A stretch of DNA of 46,914 nucleotides from Comamonas phosphati (GTDB lineage: Bacteria > Pseudomonadota > Gammaproteobacteria > Burkholderiales > Burkholderiaceae_C): assembly GCF_014637085.1 (NCBI RefSeq), contig NZ_BMEU01000028.1, forward strand, positions 1-46,914, read 5' to 3'. Position numbers and translations under genes: made by a program. This document shows positions 10,024 through 18,519 of the stretch, one piece after another; position 1 is the first letter of the stretch; the number at the start of each line of letters is the position of its first letter. The notes under the pieces were generated by a model that was not told where the DNA came from, did not search any database, and saw nothing but the letters and a program-made list of their open reading frames with translations.

Positions 10024-11679
10024 ATGTCTTTCAATCGTTTCCGCCGCCAGGCGCTCGGTACGCTGGCGCTGGCATTGACATTGGCCGGTTGCGGCGGGGG
10101 CGGGGGCGGGGGTGGTGGCGGCAACAGCGGCCCGATCAACAGCCAGCTGGCACCGGCCTGTTCCGGCGCTGCCTGCGCAGCCGTCAATGCCACGACTTAC
10201 GCAGGCCAGGGCGTAGGCATCTGGAGCTATGCCAACACCACCCAGAGCGAACAGCAGATTGCCGTCGGGCTGAACAATCTGGGCACCAAGCCCGTGACGC
10301 TGATCTACACCAATGCCGGGGACGCCTCCGTGGCCATGCCCGCGCTCGCGCTGACGCCGCAGGCCCAGTCCAGGGCGCTGCAGAACGTCAGCGAAGATCC
10401 CGCCAGCTCGCCACAGGTCAACCAGATTCCCGAGCGCGTGCGCCGCTTCAAGCCCAGCCTGGCGCCGCAGCACGGCAGCACCGACATCCAGCCCTCGCGC
10501 CTGGCTGCAGCCGCCCCTCCCCAGCCGCTGGGCAGCCAGCGCAGCTGGTTCATCGATGCCGACGGCCCGGCCATTGAATCACGCACGGCCACGCTACGCC
10601 GCCAAACCAGCGCGCCGACGCCCGCAGGCAGCCGCACCATCAACCTCTGGCTCGAGAATCCAGAGTACGGCCCCGGCAAGGTCAGCGATGCCATGCTGGA
10701 CACGATCATGCAGCGTTTTGCCAACGGTCCGGACGCCGTTCACACGCTTGTCACGGGACTGGCGGGTCAGCCCTGGGGGCCGCACAATCGCAGCAATCTC
10801 ATCGACCCCGACCAGGCCATCGACATCGTGCTCGTGAACTTCGTGCCGGACGGCAAGCCCTATGGCCTGCTGGGCTACTTCTGGTCCCTGAACGACTTCA
10901 AGGCCGATCCCAATAACGCCCAGCTCAAATACAGCAACCAATCGCTGTCGTTCTACATCGATACGGAAACGCTGTACCTGGCCGTCAACGGCACGACCAC
11001 GCAGATCAGCACGCTGGCCCATGAGTTCATCCACATGATCAACTTCTACCAGCGCAGCGTGCTTCAGGGCACGCAGTACCAGTTCGACACCTTCCTCGAG
11101 GAGATGACGGCACTCATGGCGGAAGACCTCCTGGCCGATCGCGTCACGCCAGGCACCAACCCCATGCGCGATCGCCGGATACCGCAGTGGCTGTCGCGAC
11201 CCGGCTTCAACTGCGACCTGGCTGCCTGGATCGGCAGCACCGGTTCGACCTGCTTGGGCTACAACATCGTGGGCAGCCTCGGCGCCTACCTGCTGCGCCA
11301 GCACGGCATCGGCTTCTACCAGCAGTTGCTGCGCAACTTCTCGGCCACCGACTCGCTGCAGGTGCTGGGCAATGCCATCGGCCAGGTCTCCGGCATCTCG
11401 CTGCCCGCCACGCTGCAGCGCTGGGGCGCAGACATCGCCCTGCTGCCCTCCACCGCCCCGGCCGGCTATGGCTGGCCCGCCCGTTCGGAGCAAGGCTTCA
11501 CACTGCCCGCGATCGAGGGCCAGATGTATGCCAACATCCGCAACCTGCCCTCCACCGTGCCGCCGCAGCTCATGGCCCGGGGTCATTTCCCCTTCATGCG
11601 CCAGCCTGATGCCCAGGGCCGCTACCAGGAGCTGCTGCGCGTGCCGGCGGGCACCACGCTCACCGCCGTCGTGCAATGA
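10024..11679 (+). CDS. M30-like zinc metallopeptidase lipoprotein
   Basis: The product has 551 residues; the ATG at 10024 follows AAGGAAAA. The signal peptide ends in a lipobox (L-A-G-C, Cys near residue 23), followed directly by about ten glycines and then Asn-Ser, which suggests an outer-membrane lipoprotein on a flexible tether. A zinc-protease motif H-E-F-I-H stands at 333-337, with a second acidic cluster F-L-E-E-M-T-A-L-M-A-E-D at 357-368 that could give the third ligand. This arrangement resembles peptidase family M30 (hyicolysin). The N-terminal 200 residues look like a jelly-roll or interaction region. The stop codon overlaps the start of the next lipoprotein gene (ATGA), so the two are co-translated. 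The family assignment rests on the motif and overall pattern. Confidence 0.82.
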   Translation: MSFNRFRRQALGTLALALTLAGCGGGGGGGGGGNSGPINSQLAPACSGAACAAVNATTYAGQGVGIWSYANTTQSEQQIAVGLNNLGTKPVTLIYTNAGDASVAMPALALTPQAQSRALQNVSEDPASSPQVNQIPERVRRFKPSLAPQHGSTDIQPSRLAAAAPPQPLGSQRSWFIDADGPAIESRTATLRRQTSAPTPAGSRTINLWLENPEYGPGKVSDAMLDTIMQRFANGPDAVHTLVTGLAGQPWGPHNRSNLIDPDQAIDIVLVNFVPDGKPYGLLGYFWSLNDFKADPNNAQLKYSNQSLSFYIDTETLYLAVNGTTTQISTLAHEFIHMINFYQRSVLQGTQYQFDTFLEEMTALMAEDLLADRVTPGTNPMRDRRIPQWLSRPGFNCDLAAWIGSTGSTCLGYNIVGSLGAYLLRQHGIGFYQQLLRNFSATDSLQVLGNAIGQVSGISLPATLQRWGADIALLPSTAPAGYGWPARSEQGFTLPAIEGQMYANIRNLPSTVPPQLMARGHFPFMRQPDAQGRYQELLRVPAGTTLTAVVQ

Positions 11680-12062
11680 CAGCCATGCTCCATACGCTCC
11701 ATGTCGCGGCTCCTCGCCGGCTGATGCTGGCCTGCGGCCTGACCCTGCTCGGTGCCTGCTCGGCCCCAGCCCCGGCAGCCGGCATCCTGCCGCCAGCCTC
11801 CCAGGCCGGCAGCCAGAAGACCCTGCTGCAAGGCCTGCTGCTGCTGCGCGGCAGCGCGCCGCATGCGCAAGCCGTGCTGCAGACCTCCGCGGGCGAGCTC
11901 TGGGAGCTGCAGGGCCTGAACCAGCAGCAAATCGACCACTGGCAGCGCCAGCGCGTACAGGTGCAAGGCGAGCCAGCTCCCATGACGCCGCCTGCCGCTG
12001 GCGCGACAGGCATGCAGCGCCCGCCCCAGCTGCGCGTGGAATCCATACGCGGCCTGCCTTGA
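11676..12062 (+). CDS. small lipoprotein co-translated with the M30-like peptidase
   Basis: The product has 128 residues. The start overlaps the peptidase stop by four bases (ATGA). The N-terminus is a lipoprotein signal with lipobox L-L-G-A-C (Cys28). The mature part is Ala/Gln/Pro-rich, and its pattern (a repeated short strand such as L-Q-T-S-A-G-E-L-W-E-L-Q-G) suggests a small beta domain of the OB-like kind. No known family is recognised. Translational coupling suggests a partner, inhibitor or chaperone of the peptidase, but this is inference only. Confidence 0.75.
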   Translation: MTAMLHTLHVAAPRRLMLACGLTLLGACSAPAPAAGILPPASQAGSQKTLLQGLLLLRGSAPHAQAVLQTSAGELWELQGLNQQQIDHWQRQRVQVQGEPAPMTPPAAGATGMQRPPQLRVESIRGLP

Positions 12063-12144
12063 CACTCGCCGGCCCCGCCAGCCAAGGCCTAGCCTGACCT
12101 GAGCCGGCCCGGACCGCCCGCTGCCGGGAGCTCAGAACATATTC

Positions 12145-13080
12145 TCAGAACTGCCAGCCCAGCTGCCCCAGCCCCGTGAAAGCGATATCGAAACGGTCGC
12201 CCGCCTGGAGCTTCGGGCAGCCGCACCAGGAGCCCGTGGTGACCACGCTGCCGGCCGGCACGCTGCCATATTCGGCCGCCACATGCTGCAGCCAGTCCGC
12301 CAGCAGCCAGGCCGGATCGCCCAGGCTGTGCGTGCCGACGAAGCGCTGGACTTCGCCGCCGTTGACCTGCACCCTGCAGGCCTGCTGCGTCCAGTCACGG
12401 CCCCGCAGCACAGCGGGCGGCAGCCATTCGCCCAGCGCCAGCCCGCCGTGGCACTGGCCGTCGGCCAGCAGGGCCAGCGCCGGCGCCTCGAGGCCGTCGC
12501 GCCAGCGCACGTCCACCCATTCGATGGCCACGGCCACGCCGTCGATCAGCTCTAACGCGCTTTCCGCCGTCAGCGCGCTGGCCTGCGCGGCCGACAGGTC
12601 GCGCCCCAGGCGCAAGGCGATCTCGGCCTCCACGCCGCGCAGATTGAACACGGCCCGCGGCGCCGGAGCCACGGCCAGCCCCTGGTGCACGCCGTCCTCG
12701 GGCAGCGGTACATGCAGCAGGCGGGCGGTGCGGTTGGCGCCGCCGGACTTCCAGAAACGCGGCGCGCGTTCGGCCGGCCACCAGCCATAGGCCCGGGCCA
12801 GCGCACGCTGCACCTGGCGTGCATCGTCCTCGCCGCGCATCAGCGGCGCCACGTCGGCGCCCAGGGCCATGGCCTGGCCCAGCTTGCGCGACCACCACAG
12901 CGCATCGGCCGTGGCGTAGCTGTCCTCGTGCAGCGCTGGCGCCAGCGTCTTCCAGGCGGGCAGCACGTCCTGCTGGTCGCGCAGCTCCGGCGCCAGGCCC
13001 ATGGGAGGCGTATTCGCGAAAGGGGACACCGAAGGGGCCGGGCCGCACCCGCCGTCCTGGTATTGATTGTTTTCAGGCAT
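12145..13080 (-). CDS. 2-keto-4-pentenoate hydratase-like protein
   Basis: Member of the fumarylacetoacetase-fold hydratase/decarboxylase family (MhpD/XylJ-like), which hydrates 2-hydroxypenta-2,4-dienoate in meta-cleavage pathways. The product has 311 residues from the ATG at 13080; an upstream ATG at 13134 would add 18 atypical residues. Visible family traits are a G-V-E-A-E-I-A-L-R-L-G-R metal-binding segment (the two Glu near residue 150), an I-E-W-V-D-x-R-W segment, and a C-terminal V-V-T-T-G-S-W-C-G-C followed by G-D-R-F-D-I-A-F. It is about 50 residues longer than MhpD at the N-terminus. No other meta-pathway gene is adjacent, so the substrate is open. It is divergent from gdhA. Confidence 0.82.
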   Translation of the reverse strand: MPENNQYQDGGCGPAPSVSPFANTPPMGLAPELRDQQDVLPAWKTLAPALHEDSYATADALWWSRKLGQAMALGADVAPLMRGEDDARQVQRALARAYGWWPAERAPRFWKSGGANRTARLLHVPLPEDGVHQGLAVAPAPRAVFNLRGVEAEIALRLGRDLSAAQASALTAESALELIDGVAVAIEWVDVRWRDGLEAPALALLADGQCHGGLALGEWLPPAVLRGRDWTQQACRVQVNGGEVQRFVGTHSLGDPAWLLADWLQHVAAEYGSVPAGSVVTTGSWCGCPKLQAGDRFDIAFTGLGQLGWQF

Positions 13081-13158
13081 GGCGCAATGATGGCAAATTC
13101 CACGCCCGCACGCCGTTTTTCCGGCGAAAACCAAGGCCGCGGAGACGAAGAATCTTGC

Positions 13159-13177
13159 TTATGCATAAAACGCATAA
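13159..13177. promoter_or_regulatory. possible operator between the hydratase-like gene and gdhA
   Basis: TTATGC (13159-13164) and its complement GCATAA (13172-13177) are separated by 7 bases in the A+T-rich part of the divergent intergenic region (13081-13287). A regulator-binding dyad is plausible; no known consensus is claimed. Confidence 0.3.
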
Positions 13178-13287
13178 AGCTGCAAACAACTTGCCTTGGA
13201 CAGCGGCCAGCCGCCGCTCTAATCTACTCAACCTAGCCGGTGCCGCAGCAAAACAGCGGCGCCTGTTTCAGTCAACCAGGCAACATC

Positions 13288-14595
13288 ATGCAAGCCAAAG
13301 ACTCTTCGGCGCCCGCAATGGCGCACGCTCTGCCCTCCTACCTCAACCCCGATCACCTCGGCCCCTGGGGCATCTACCTGCAACAGGTGGATCGCGTCAC
13401 GCCGTACCTGGGCTCGCTGGCCCGCTGGGTGGAAACGCTCAAGCGCCCCAAGCGCATTCTGGTGGTGGACGTGCCCATCGAAATGGATGACGGCCGCATC
13501 GCCCACTTCGAGGGCTACCGCGTGCAGCACAACCTGAGCCGCGGCCCCGGCAAGGGCGGCGTGCGTTTCCACCAGGACGTGACGCTGTCCGAGGTGATGG
13601 CCCTGTCGGCCTGGATGTCGGTCAAGAACGCGGCCGTGAACGTGCCCTACGGCGGCGCCAAGGGCGGCGTCCGCGTCGATCCCCGCACCCTGTCCAAGGC
13701 CGAGCTGGAGCGCCTGACCCGCCGCTACACCAGCGAGATCGGCCTGCTGATCGGCCCCTCCAAGGACATTCCCGCGCCCGACGTGAACACCAACGGCCAG
13801 ATCATGTCCTGGATGATGGACACCTACTCCATGAACACCGGCGCCACGGCCACCGGCGTGGTCACGGGCAAGCCTATCGACCTGGGCGGCTCGCTGGGCC
13901 GCGTGGAGGCCACGGGCCGCGGCGTGTTCACCGTGGGCGTGGAAGCCGCCAAGCTGACCGGCCTGTCGGTGCAGGGCGCGCGCTTGGCCGTGCAGGGCTT
14001 CGGCAATGTGGGCGGCACGGCGGGCAAGCTGTTTGCCGAAGCCGGCGCCAGGATCGTGGCCGTGCAGGATCACACCGGCACCATCCACAATGCCAACGGC
14101 CTGGACGTGCCGGCCCTGCTCGAGCATGTGGGCAACACCGGCGGCGTGGGCGGCTTTGCCGGCGCCCAGGCCATGGATGCCAAGGATTTCTGGGGCGTGG
14201 ACTGCGACATCCTGATCCCTGCCGCCCTGGAAAGCCAGATCACCAAGGACAATGCGGGCCAGATCAAGGCCAAGATGGTGATCGAGGGCGCCAACGGCCC
14301 CACCACCCCCGAGGCCGACGACATCCTCGCCGACAAGGGCGTGCTGGTGCTGCCCGACGTGATCGCCAACGCCGGCGGCGTGACGGTCAGCTACTTTGAA
14401 TGGGTGCAGGATTTCTCCAGCTTCTTCTGGACCGAGGACGAGATCAACGCCCGCCTGGTGCGCATCATGCAGGAGGCCTTTGCCGCCGTCTGGGCCGTGG
14501 CCCAGGAGCACAAGGTGACGCTGCGCACCGCCACCTTCATCGTGGCCTGCAAGCGCATTCTGCATGCACGCGAAATGCGCGGGTTGTATCCGTAA
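13288..14595 (+). CDS. gdhA: glutamate dehydrogenase (Glu/Leu/Phe/Val dehydrogenase family)
   Basis: Interconverts glutamate with 2-oxoglutarate and ammonia, at the junction of nitrogen and carbon metabolism; cytoplasmic hexamer. The product has 435 residues from the ATG at 13288 (AGG 8 bases upstream). The substrate-binding [10 protein letters not shown] (Lys89) and catalytic [10 protein letters not shown] (Lys125) motifs are intact. The nucleotide fold carries G-F-G-N-V-G near 237-242, and the C-terminal [14 protein letters not shown] motif is present. Length and the G-x-G-N-V-G loop fit the hexameric short-chain group common in Burkholderiales. The cofactor (NAD or NADP) is not certain. 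Two bases after the stop begins a copy of the interspersed repeat. Confidence 0.96.
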   Translation: MQAKDSSAPAMAHALPSYLNPDHLGPWGIYLQQVDRVTPYLGSLARWVETLKRPKRILVVDVPIEMDDGRIAHFEGYRVQHNLSRGPGKGGVRFHQDVTLSEVMALSAWMSVKNAAVNVPYGGAKGGVRVDPRTLSKAELERLTRRYTSEIGLLIGPSKDIPAPDVNTNGQIMSWMMDTYSMNTGATATGVVTGKPIDLGGSLGRVEATGRGVFTVGVEAAKLTGLSVQGARLAVQGFGNVGGTAGKLFAEAGARIVAVQDHTGTIHNANGLDVPALLEHVGNTGGVGGFAGAQAMDAKDFWGVDCDILIPAALESQITKDNAGQIKAKMVIEGANGPTTPEADDILADKGVLVLPDVIANAGGVTVSYFEWVQDFSSFFWTEDEINARLVRIMQEAFAAVWAVAQEHKVTLRTATFIVACKRILHAREMRGLYP

Positions 14596-14596
14596 G

Positions 14597-14680
14597 CCCC
14601 CCTGAGGCGCTGCGCGCCTTCCCCCTCTCTCTTCGGGAGGGGGACGACAGCCGCGCTGCGGGGCGGCCCTTGCTTGCTCT
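14597..14680 (+). repeat. CCCCTGAG-family interspersed repeat, copy after gdhA
   Basis: Begins CCCCCTGAGGCGCTGCGCG almost immediately after the gdhA stop. It holds a C-run/G-run hairpin (CCCCCTCT...GGGAGGGGG) and ends GCTGCGGGGCGGCCCTTGCT. The same blocks recur at 18143, at 24094 (minus strand), in truncated form at 38693, and inside the gene at 45138-45224. Confidence 0.8.
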
Positions 14681-14721
14681 GTCTCTTTGTTGAACCGGCT
14701 GGTCGTTTTACGCCACAACGG

Positions 14722-14750
14722 AAAAGGCCTTCTGTTTCCCGAAGGCCTTT
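14722..14750 (-). terminator. hairpin terminator between gdhA and the initiator tRNA
   Basis: AAAAGGCCTTC (14722-14732) is complementary to GAAGGCCTTT (14741-14750) around a short loop. It lies 3 bases beyond the CCA end of the tRNA on the minus strand and can also serve the gdhA transcript from the other side. The stem is flanked by A and T runs. Confidence 0.75.
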
Positions 14751-14752
14751 AT

Positions 14753-14829
<77 letters not shown>

Positions 14830-15000
14830 GTAATTTCAGGACAGCAGCTTGTCACTGTGTCGATGGCGCAATTGTAGCTGAAATTCTTTTGTCATGCATG
14901 CAAGTTATATGAGCTCACTTTTTTCATGGCTATTGGCTCTGAAATTTGTCGCCCCATTGCGTTGCCGAACGGCAATTGCACCTCGGTATAGTTGCCGCCC

Positions 15001-16386
15001 ATGGCCAAAGAAAAAACGACTTTCACCTGCAATGCCTGCGGCGGCACCAGCCCGCGCTGGCTGGGCAAATGCCCTGGCTGCGGCGCCTGGAACGCGCTGG
15101 TCGAGACGGTGGCCGAATCGGCCTCGGGCGGCAAGAACCGCCTGAGCCAGCCCCAGGGCTACGCAGGCCTGGCCAATGCCCAGCCCGTCACGCCGCTGTC
15201 GGCCATAGAGGCCCAGGATGTGGCGCGCACGCCCAGCGGCATCGAGGAGCTGGACCGGGTGCTGGGTGGCGGCGTGGTCGAGGGCGGCGTGGTGCTGATC
15301 GGCGGCGACCCCGGCATAGGCAAGTCCACACTTCTGCTGCAGGCCATGGATGCCCTGCATCGCCTGGGATTGCCCACGCTGTACGTGACGGGTGAGGAAA
15401 GCGGTGCCCAGGTGGCGCTGCGCTCGCGCCGCCTGGGGCTGGACCACAGCCAGGTCAATGTGCTGGCCGAGATCCAGCTCGAAAAAATCCTGGCCACGCT
15501 GGAAGCCACGCAGCCGGCCGTGGTGGTCATCGATTCGATACAGACCGTGTATTCGGACCAGCTCTCGTCGGCGCCGGGCTCGGTGGCCCAGGTGCGCGAG
15601 TGCGCGGCCCACCTGACGCGCGCGGCCAAGACCACGGGCATCACCATCATTCTCGTGGGTCATGTGACCAAGGACGGAGCGCTGGCCGGCCCCCGGGTGC
15701 TCGAGCACATGGTGGACACGGTGCTGTACTTCGAGGGCGATACGCACAGCAATTTCCGCCTGGTGCGCGCCATCAAGAACCGCTTTGGCGCCGTCAACGA
15801 GATCGGCGTGTTCGCCATGACGGAAAAAGGCCTCAAGGGCGTGACCAACCCCAGCGCCATTTTTCTTTCCCAGCACAGCGAGCCGGTGCCCGGCTCCTGC
15901 GTGCTGGTCACGCTGGAGGGCACGCGGCCCATGCTGGTGGAGATCCAGGCCCTGGTGGACCAGGGCGGCCCGGCCGCGCGCCGCCTGTCCGTGGGCCTGG
16001 ACCGCGACCGCCTGGCCATGCTGCTGGCCGTGCTCAACCGCCACGCGGGCGTGGTCTGCGCCGACCAGGATGTGTTCGTCAACGCCGTGGGCGGCGTGCG
16101 CATCAACGAGCCGGCCGCCGATCTGGCCGTGATGTTGGCGATCACTTCGAGCCTGCGGGGCAAGGCGCTGCCCAAGGGCTTCATCGCCTTCGGCGAAGTG
16201 GGCCTGGCCGGCGAAGTGCGCCCCGCGCCGCGCGGCCAGGAACGCCTGAAGGAGGCCGCCAAGCTGGGCTTCACCATGGCCGTGGTGCCCAAGGCCAATG
16301 CGCCCAAGAAGGCCATTCCCGGCCTGACCATCCATGCCGTGGAGCGTGTGGACGAAGCCATGAACATTGTGCGAGGCATGGGGTAA
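15001..16386 (+). CDS. radA: DNA repair protein RadA
   Basis: RecA-like DnaB-type helicase that extends branches during recombinational repair. The product has 461 residues from the ATG at 15001. An N-terminal zinc finger (Cys10, Cys13, Cys24, Cys27) leads to a Walker A motif GGDPGIGKST at 101-110, a Walker B V-V-V-I-D-S near 174-179, and the RadA signature K-N-R-F-G at 259-263. The C-terminus is the Lon-like domain (G-L-A-G-E-V-R-P near 400). Length is normal and the gene looks intact. It stands between the initiator tRNA and a small membrane-protein gene. Confidence 0.97.
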   Translation: MAKEKTTFTCNACGGTSPRWLGKCPGCGAWNALVETVAESASGGKNRLSQPQGYAGLANAQPVTPLSAIEAQDVARTPSGIEELDRVLGGGVVEGGVVLIGGDPGIGKSTLLLQAMDALHRLGLPTLYVTGEESGAQVALRSRRLGLDHSQVNVLAEIQLEKILATLEATQPAVVVIDSIQTVYSDQLSSAPGSVAQVRECAAHLTRAAKTTGITIILVGHVTKDGALAGPRVLEHMVDTVLYFEGDTHSNFRLVRAIKNRFGAVNEIGVFAMTEKGLKGVTNPSAIFLSQHSEPVPGSCVLVTLEGTRPMLVEIQALVDQGGPAARRLSVGLDRDRLAMLLAVLNRHAGVVCADQDVFVNAVGGVRINEPAADLAVMLAITSSLRGKALPKGFIAFGEVGLAGEVRPAPRGQERLKEAAKLGFTMAVVPKANAPKKAIPGLTIHAVERVDEAMNIVRGMG

Positions 16387-16580
16387 GCGCTTGCTCGCTT
16401 CAATAATGAAAGCTGCCTGCGACCGAAATACATGGATATTGGGCATAAATCCACTTGAATCCATGAAACGACAATCGCTAGACGCTCCTGATTTTGAACA
16501 ACACCGCAGCCCGAGCAGACTCCAGGGGCATACGCACTGCCCACAGCCCGGCCACAGGTCCTCCGTAAGACAATAAGCCC

Positions 16581-17021
16581 ATGAATTTGCGCAATATTCT
16601 GGTTCCCCTGGGTTTGATCGTGCTGATGTTCGCGGCCTTCCGCTCCGCTGGCTGGCCCGGTGTCGCGGCCGTGGCGGGCGGTATTCTGATGTGGGGGCTG
16701 CTGCACTTCACGCGCCTGATGAGCGTGATGAAGAAAGCAGCAAACCGCCCCATGGGCTATGTGGGCAGCGCGGTAATGCTCAATGCCAAGCTCAAGCCCA
16801 AGGTGCCGCTGGTGCATGTGGTGGCCATGACGCGCTCGCTGGGCGAGCGCCTGTCCGAGGCAGGCCAGGATCCCGAGATCTACCGCTGGACCGACGGCAC
16901 GGATTCCCACGTCACCTGCGAATTCGTGGGCGGGCGGCTGATGAAATGGGCGCTGCAGCGTCCCGTGCAGGACGAGGCCGAAGCCGCCGCACCCGAAACA
17001 ACAGCGCCACCAAAGGCCTGA
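16581..17021 (+). CDS. small conserved-looking membrane protein
   Basis: The product has 146 residues. Two N-terminal hydrophobic segments (about 5-20 and 25-42) form a membrane hairpin. A soluble C-terminal part of about 100 residues follows, holding charged and aromatic residues (L-G-E-R-L-S-E-A, P-E-I-Y-R-W-T-D-G). The tail is Glu/Ala/Pro-rich. I recognise no named family; codon use and composition match the neighbours, so it is probably a real gene of Burkholderiales type. It lies 194 bases after radA and ahead of ilvE. Function unknown. Confidence 0.75.
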   Translation: MNLRNILVPLGLIVLMFAAFRSAGWPGVAAVAGGILMWGLLHFTRLMSVMKKAANRPMGYVGSAVMLNAKLKPKVPLVHVVAMTRSLGERLSEAGQDPEIYRWTDGTDSHVTCEFVGGRLMKWALQRPVQDEAEAAAPETTAPPKA

Positions 17022-17095
17022 GCGCCCTAAAATGACGCTCTCTGGAGACAGCCGCCCGGGCAGGCCTTGGCACCCGGCGTCTGCCACATGAACAC

Positions 17096-17174
17096 GACTT
17101 ACGCAAATCAGGTTCAGGCACGAGCTTCGCCTCAAGAAAGCCGTCTTGGTGCATCCTTGTTTGCGTAAGTCCTA
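17096..17174. mobile_element. 76-79 bp inverted-repeat mini-element (MITE-like) in the ilvE leader
   Basis: GACTTACGCAAA (17096-17107) and its exact complement TTTGCGTAAGTC (17160-17171) enclose a 52-base core. An 8-bp direct repeat ATGAACAC abuts the left end (17088-17095) and recurs at 17175-17182, three bases past the right repeat, as a target-site duplication would if the element ends at 17174. No coding capacity. It lies 30 bases upstream of the ilvE start. It is probably a remnant or non-autonomous derivative of an insertion sequence; the parent is not identified. Confidence 0.6.
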
Positions 17175-17203
17175 ATGAACACAACCCCCGAGAGGATGGT
17201 TTT

Positions 17204-18142
17204 ATGAGTCCTGTTGTTCCCTCGATGTCCGACCGCGACGGCAAGATCTGGATGGATGGGCAGCTGGTGGAGTGGCGCGATGCCAAGATCCACGTGCTGA
17301 CCCACACGCTGCACTATGGCTGCGGAGCCTTCGAAGGCGTGCGCGCCTACGAGACCGAGCAGGGTACGGCCATCTTCCGCCTGCAGGACCATACCAAGCG
17401 CCTGTTCAACAGCGCCAAGATCCTGCGCATGCAGATCCCGTTCACCCAGGATCAGGTGAACCAGGCCCAGATCGACGCGGTCAAGGCCAACGGCCTCAAG
17501 TCCTGCTATCTGCGCCCGCTGACCTGGATCGGCGACCGCAAGCTCGGGGTCTCTCCCAAGGGCAACACCATCCACCTGATGGTCGCGGCCTGGGCCTGGG
17601 GCGCCTACCTCGGCGAGGAAGGCATGGAGCGTGGCATCCGCGTCAAGATATCGAGCTACACCCGCCACCATGTGAACATCACCATGACCCAGGCCAAGAC
17701 GGTGAGCAACTACACCAACTCCATCCTGGCCAACAGCGAGGCGCTGGACGACGGCTACGACGAAGCCATTCTGCTGGACGCCTCGGGCTTCGTCTCCGAA
17801 GGCTCGGGCGAGAACATCTTCGTGGTCAAGGACGGCGCGGTCTACACGCCCGATCTGTCCGCCGGCGCACTGAACGGCATCACGCGCAACACCGTGCTGC
17901 ACATCTGCCAGGACCTGGGCCTGGAAGTCGTGCAAAAGCGCATCACGCGCGACGAGCTGTATATCTCCGACGAGGTGTTTTTCTCGGGTACCGCCGCCGA
18001 AGTGACGCCCATCCGCGAAGTGGACCGCATCCAGATCGGCGAAGGCCGCCGCGGCCCCATCACCGAGAAGATCCAGAAGGCTTTCTTCGACATCGTCAAC
18101 GGCCGCAATCCCAAGTACGCCCATTGGCTGACCAAAGTATGA
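17204..18142 (+). CDS. ilvE: branched-chain amino acid aminotransferase
   Basis: PLP-dependent class IV aminotransferase that makes or degrades leucine, isoleucine and valine; cytoplasmic. The product has 312 residues. The start ATG at 17204 has GAGAGGA 7 bases upstream. The PLP-binding lysine is in T-Q-A-K-T-V-S-N-Y (Lys165). Other family motifs are H-T-L-H-Y-G-C-G-A-F-E-G-V-R-A-Y near 34-48, E-G-S-G-E-N-I-F-V near 200, and F-S-G-T-A-A-E-V-T-P-I near 262. The length is standard. The leader contains the inverted-repeat mini-element, and a CCCCTGAG repeat starts at the first base after the stop codon. Confidence 0.97.
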   Translation: MSPVVPSMSDRDGKIWMDGQLVEWRDAKIHVLTHTLHYGCGAFEGVRAYETEQGTAIFRLQDHTKRLFNSAKILRMQIPFTQDQVNQAQIDAVKANGLKSCYLRPLTWIGDRKLGVSPKGNTIHLMVAAWAWGAYLGEEGMERGIRVKISSYTRHHVNITMTQAKTVSNYTNSILANSEALDDGYDEAILLDASGFVSEGSGENIFVVKDGAVYTPDLSAGALNGITRNTVLHICQDLGLEVVQKRITRDELYISDEVFFSGTAAEVTPIREVDRIQIGEGRRGPITEKIQKAFFDIVNGRNPKYAHWLTKV

Positions 18143-18270
18143 CCCCCTGAGCGGCCTTGCCGCTTCCCCCAAGGGGGACGGCATCTTCGCTGCGGGGCGG
18201 CCCTTGCTCGATGCCTCTGGCCCGGGCCGCGCCAATTTCATGGGTTGCGCACGAAGCACAGCCCCTGAGC
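18143..18270 (+). repeat. CCCCTGAG-family interspersed repeat, copy after ilvE
   Basis: The fullest copy: CCCCCTGAGCGGCCTTGCCG directly after the ilvE TGA, then the CTTCCCCC/GGGGGACG hairpin, then CTGCGGGGCGGCCCTTGCTC, then GGCCCGGGCCGCGCC and TTTCATGGGTTGCGCAC. The last segments are shared with the truncated copy after the MarR gene at 38693. Confidence 0.8.
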
Positions 18271-18304
18271 CGTCCATTAAAAATCACGAGAAAGATACGA
18301 AAAC

Positions 18305-18514
18305 ATGAGCACGAACGCCGTTGTCGAACTGGCCGCCACGGATTTGAACCACCAGGGCGGCGTGTTCTGCCCCAGCCCCAAGGCCGACATGAAGCTGTGG
18401 AACAGCCATCCCAAGGTCTACCTGGATGTGGCCAAGACCGGTGAAGCCAAGTGCCCCTACTGCGGCACCACCTACCGCCTCAAGGCCGGCGAGGTGTTTG
18501 CCGCCGGCCACTAA
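18305..18514 (+). CDS. zinc-finger domain protein (CHCC type)
   Basis: The product has 69 residues. It ends in a CHCC-type zinc-binding domain: G-G-V-F-C-P (Cys22), a His near residue 35 (S-H-P-K-V-Y-L), and C-P-Y-C (Cys50, Cys53). This small fold is related to the NDUFS6 subunit of mitochondrial complex I and occurs as a stand-alone protein across proteobacteria, usually near ilvE and lipopolysaccharide glycosyltransferase genes, as here. Its bacterial role is not established. Short intergenic distances suggest it may be expressed with ilvE. Confidence 0.9.
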   Translation: MSTNAVVELAATDLNHQGGVFCPSPKADMKLWNSHPKVYLDVAKTGEAKCPYCGTTYRLKAGEVFAAGH

Positions 18515-18519
18515 CCGGC

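Noticed and set aside
10085-10125. G-quadruplex or phase-variable tract in the polyglycine codons of the M30-like gene
   Set aside because: Three runs of five G are broken by C, with only GG runs after, so neither a clear three-layer quadruplex nor a long homopolymer for slippage is present.
14905-16464. 519-codon open frame opposite radA
   Set aside because: Antisense shadow of a certain radA; no motif or ribosome-binding site.
17022-17203. Leader-peptide attenuator or T-box for ilvE
   Set aside because: No run of Ile/Val/Leu codons, no T-box motif and no T-tract terminator; the structure is explained by the inverted-repeat mini-element.
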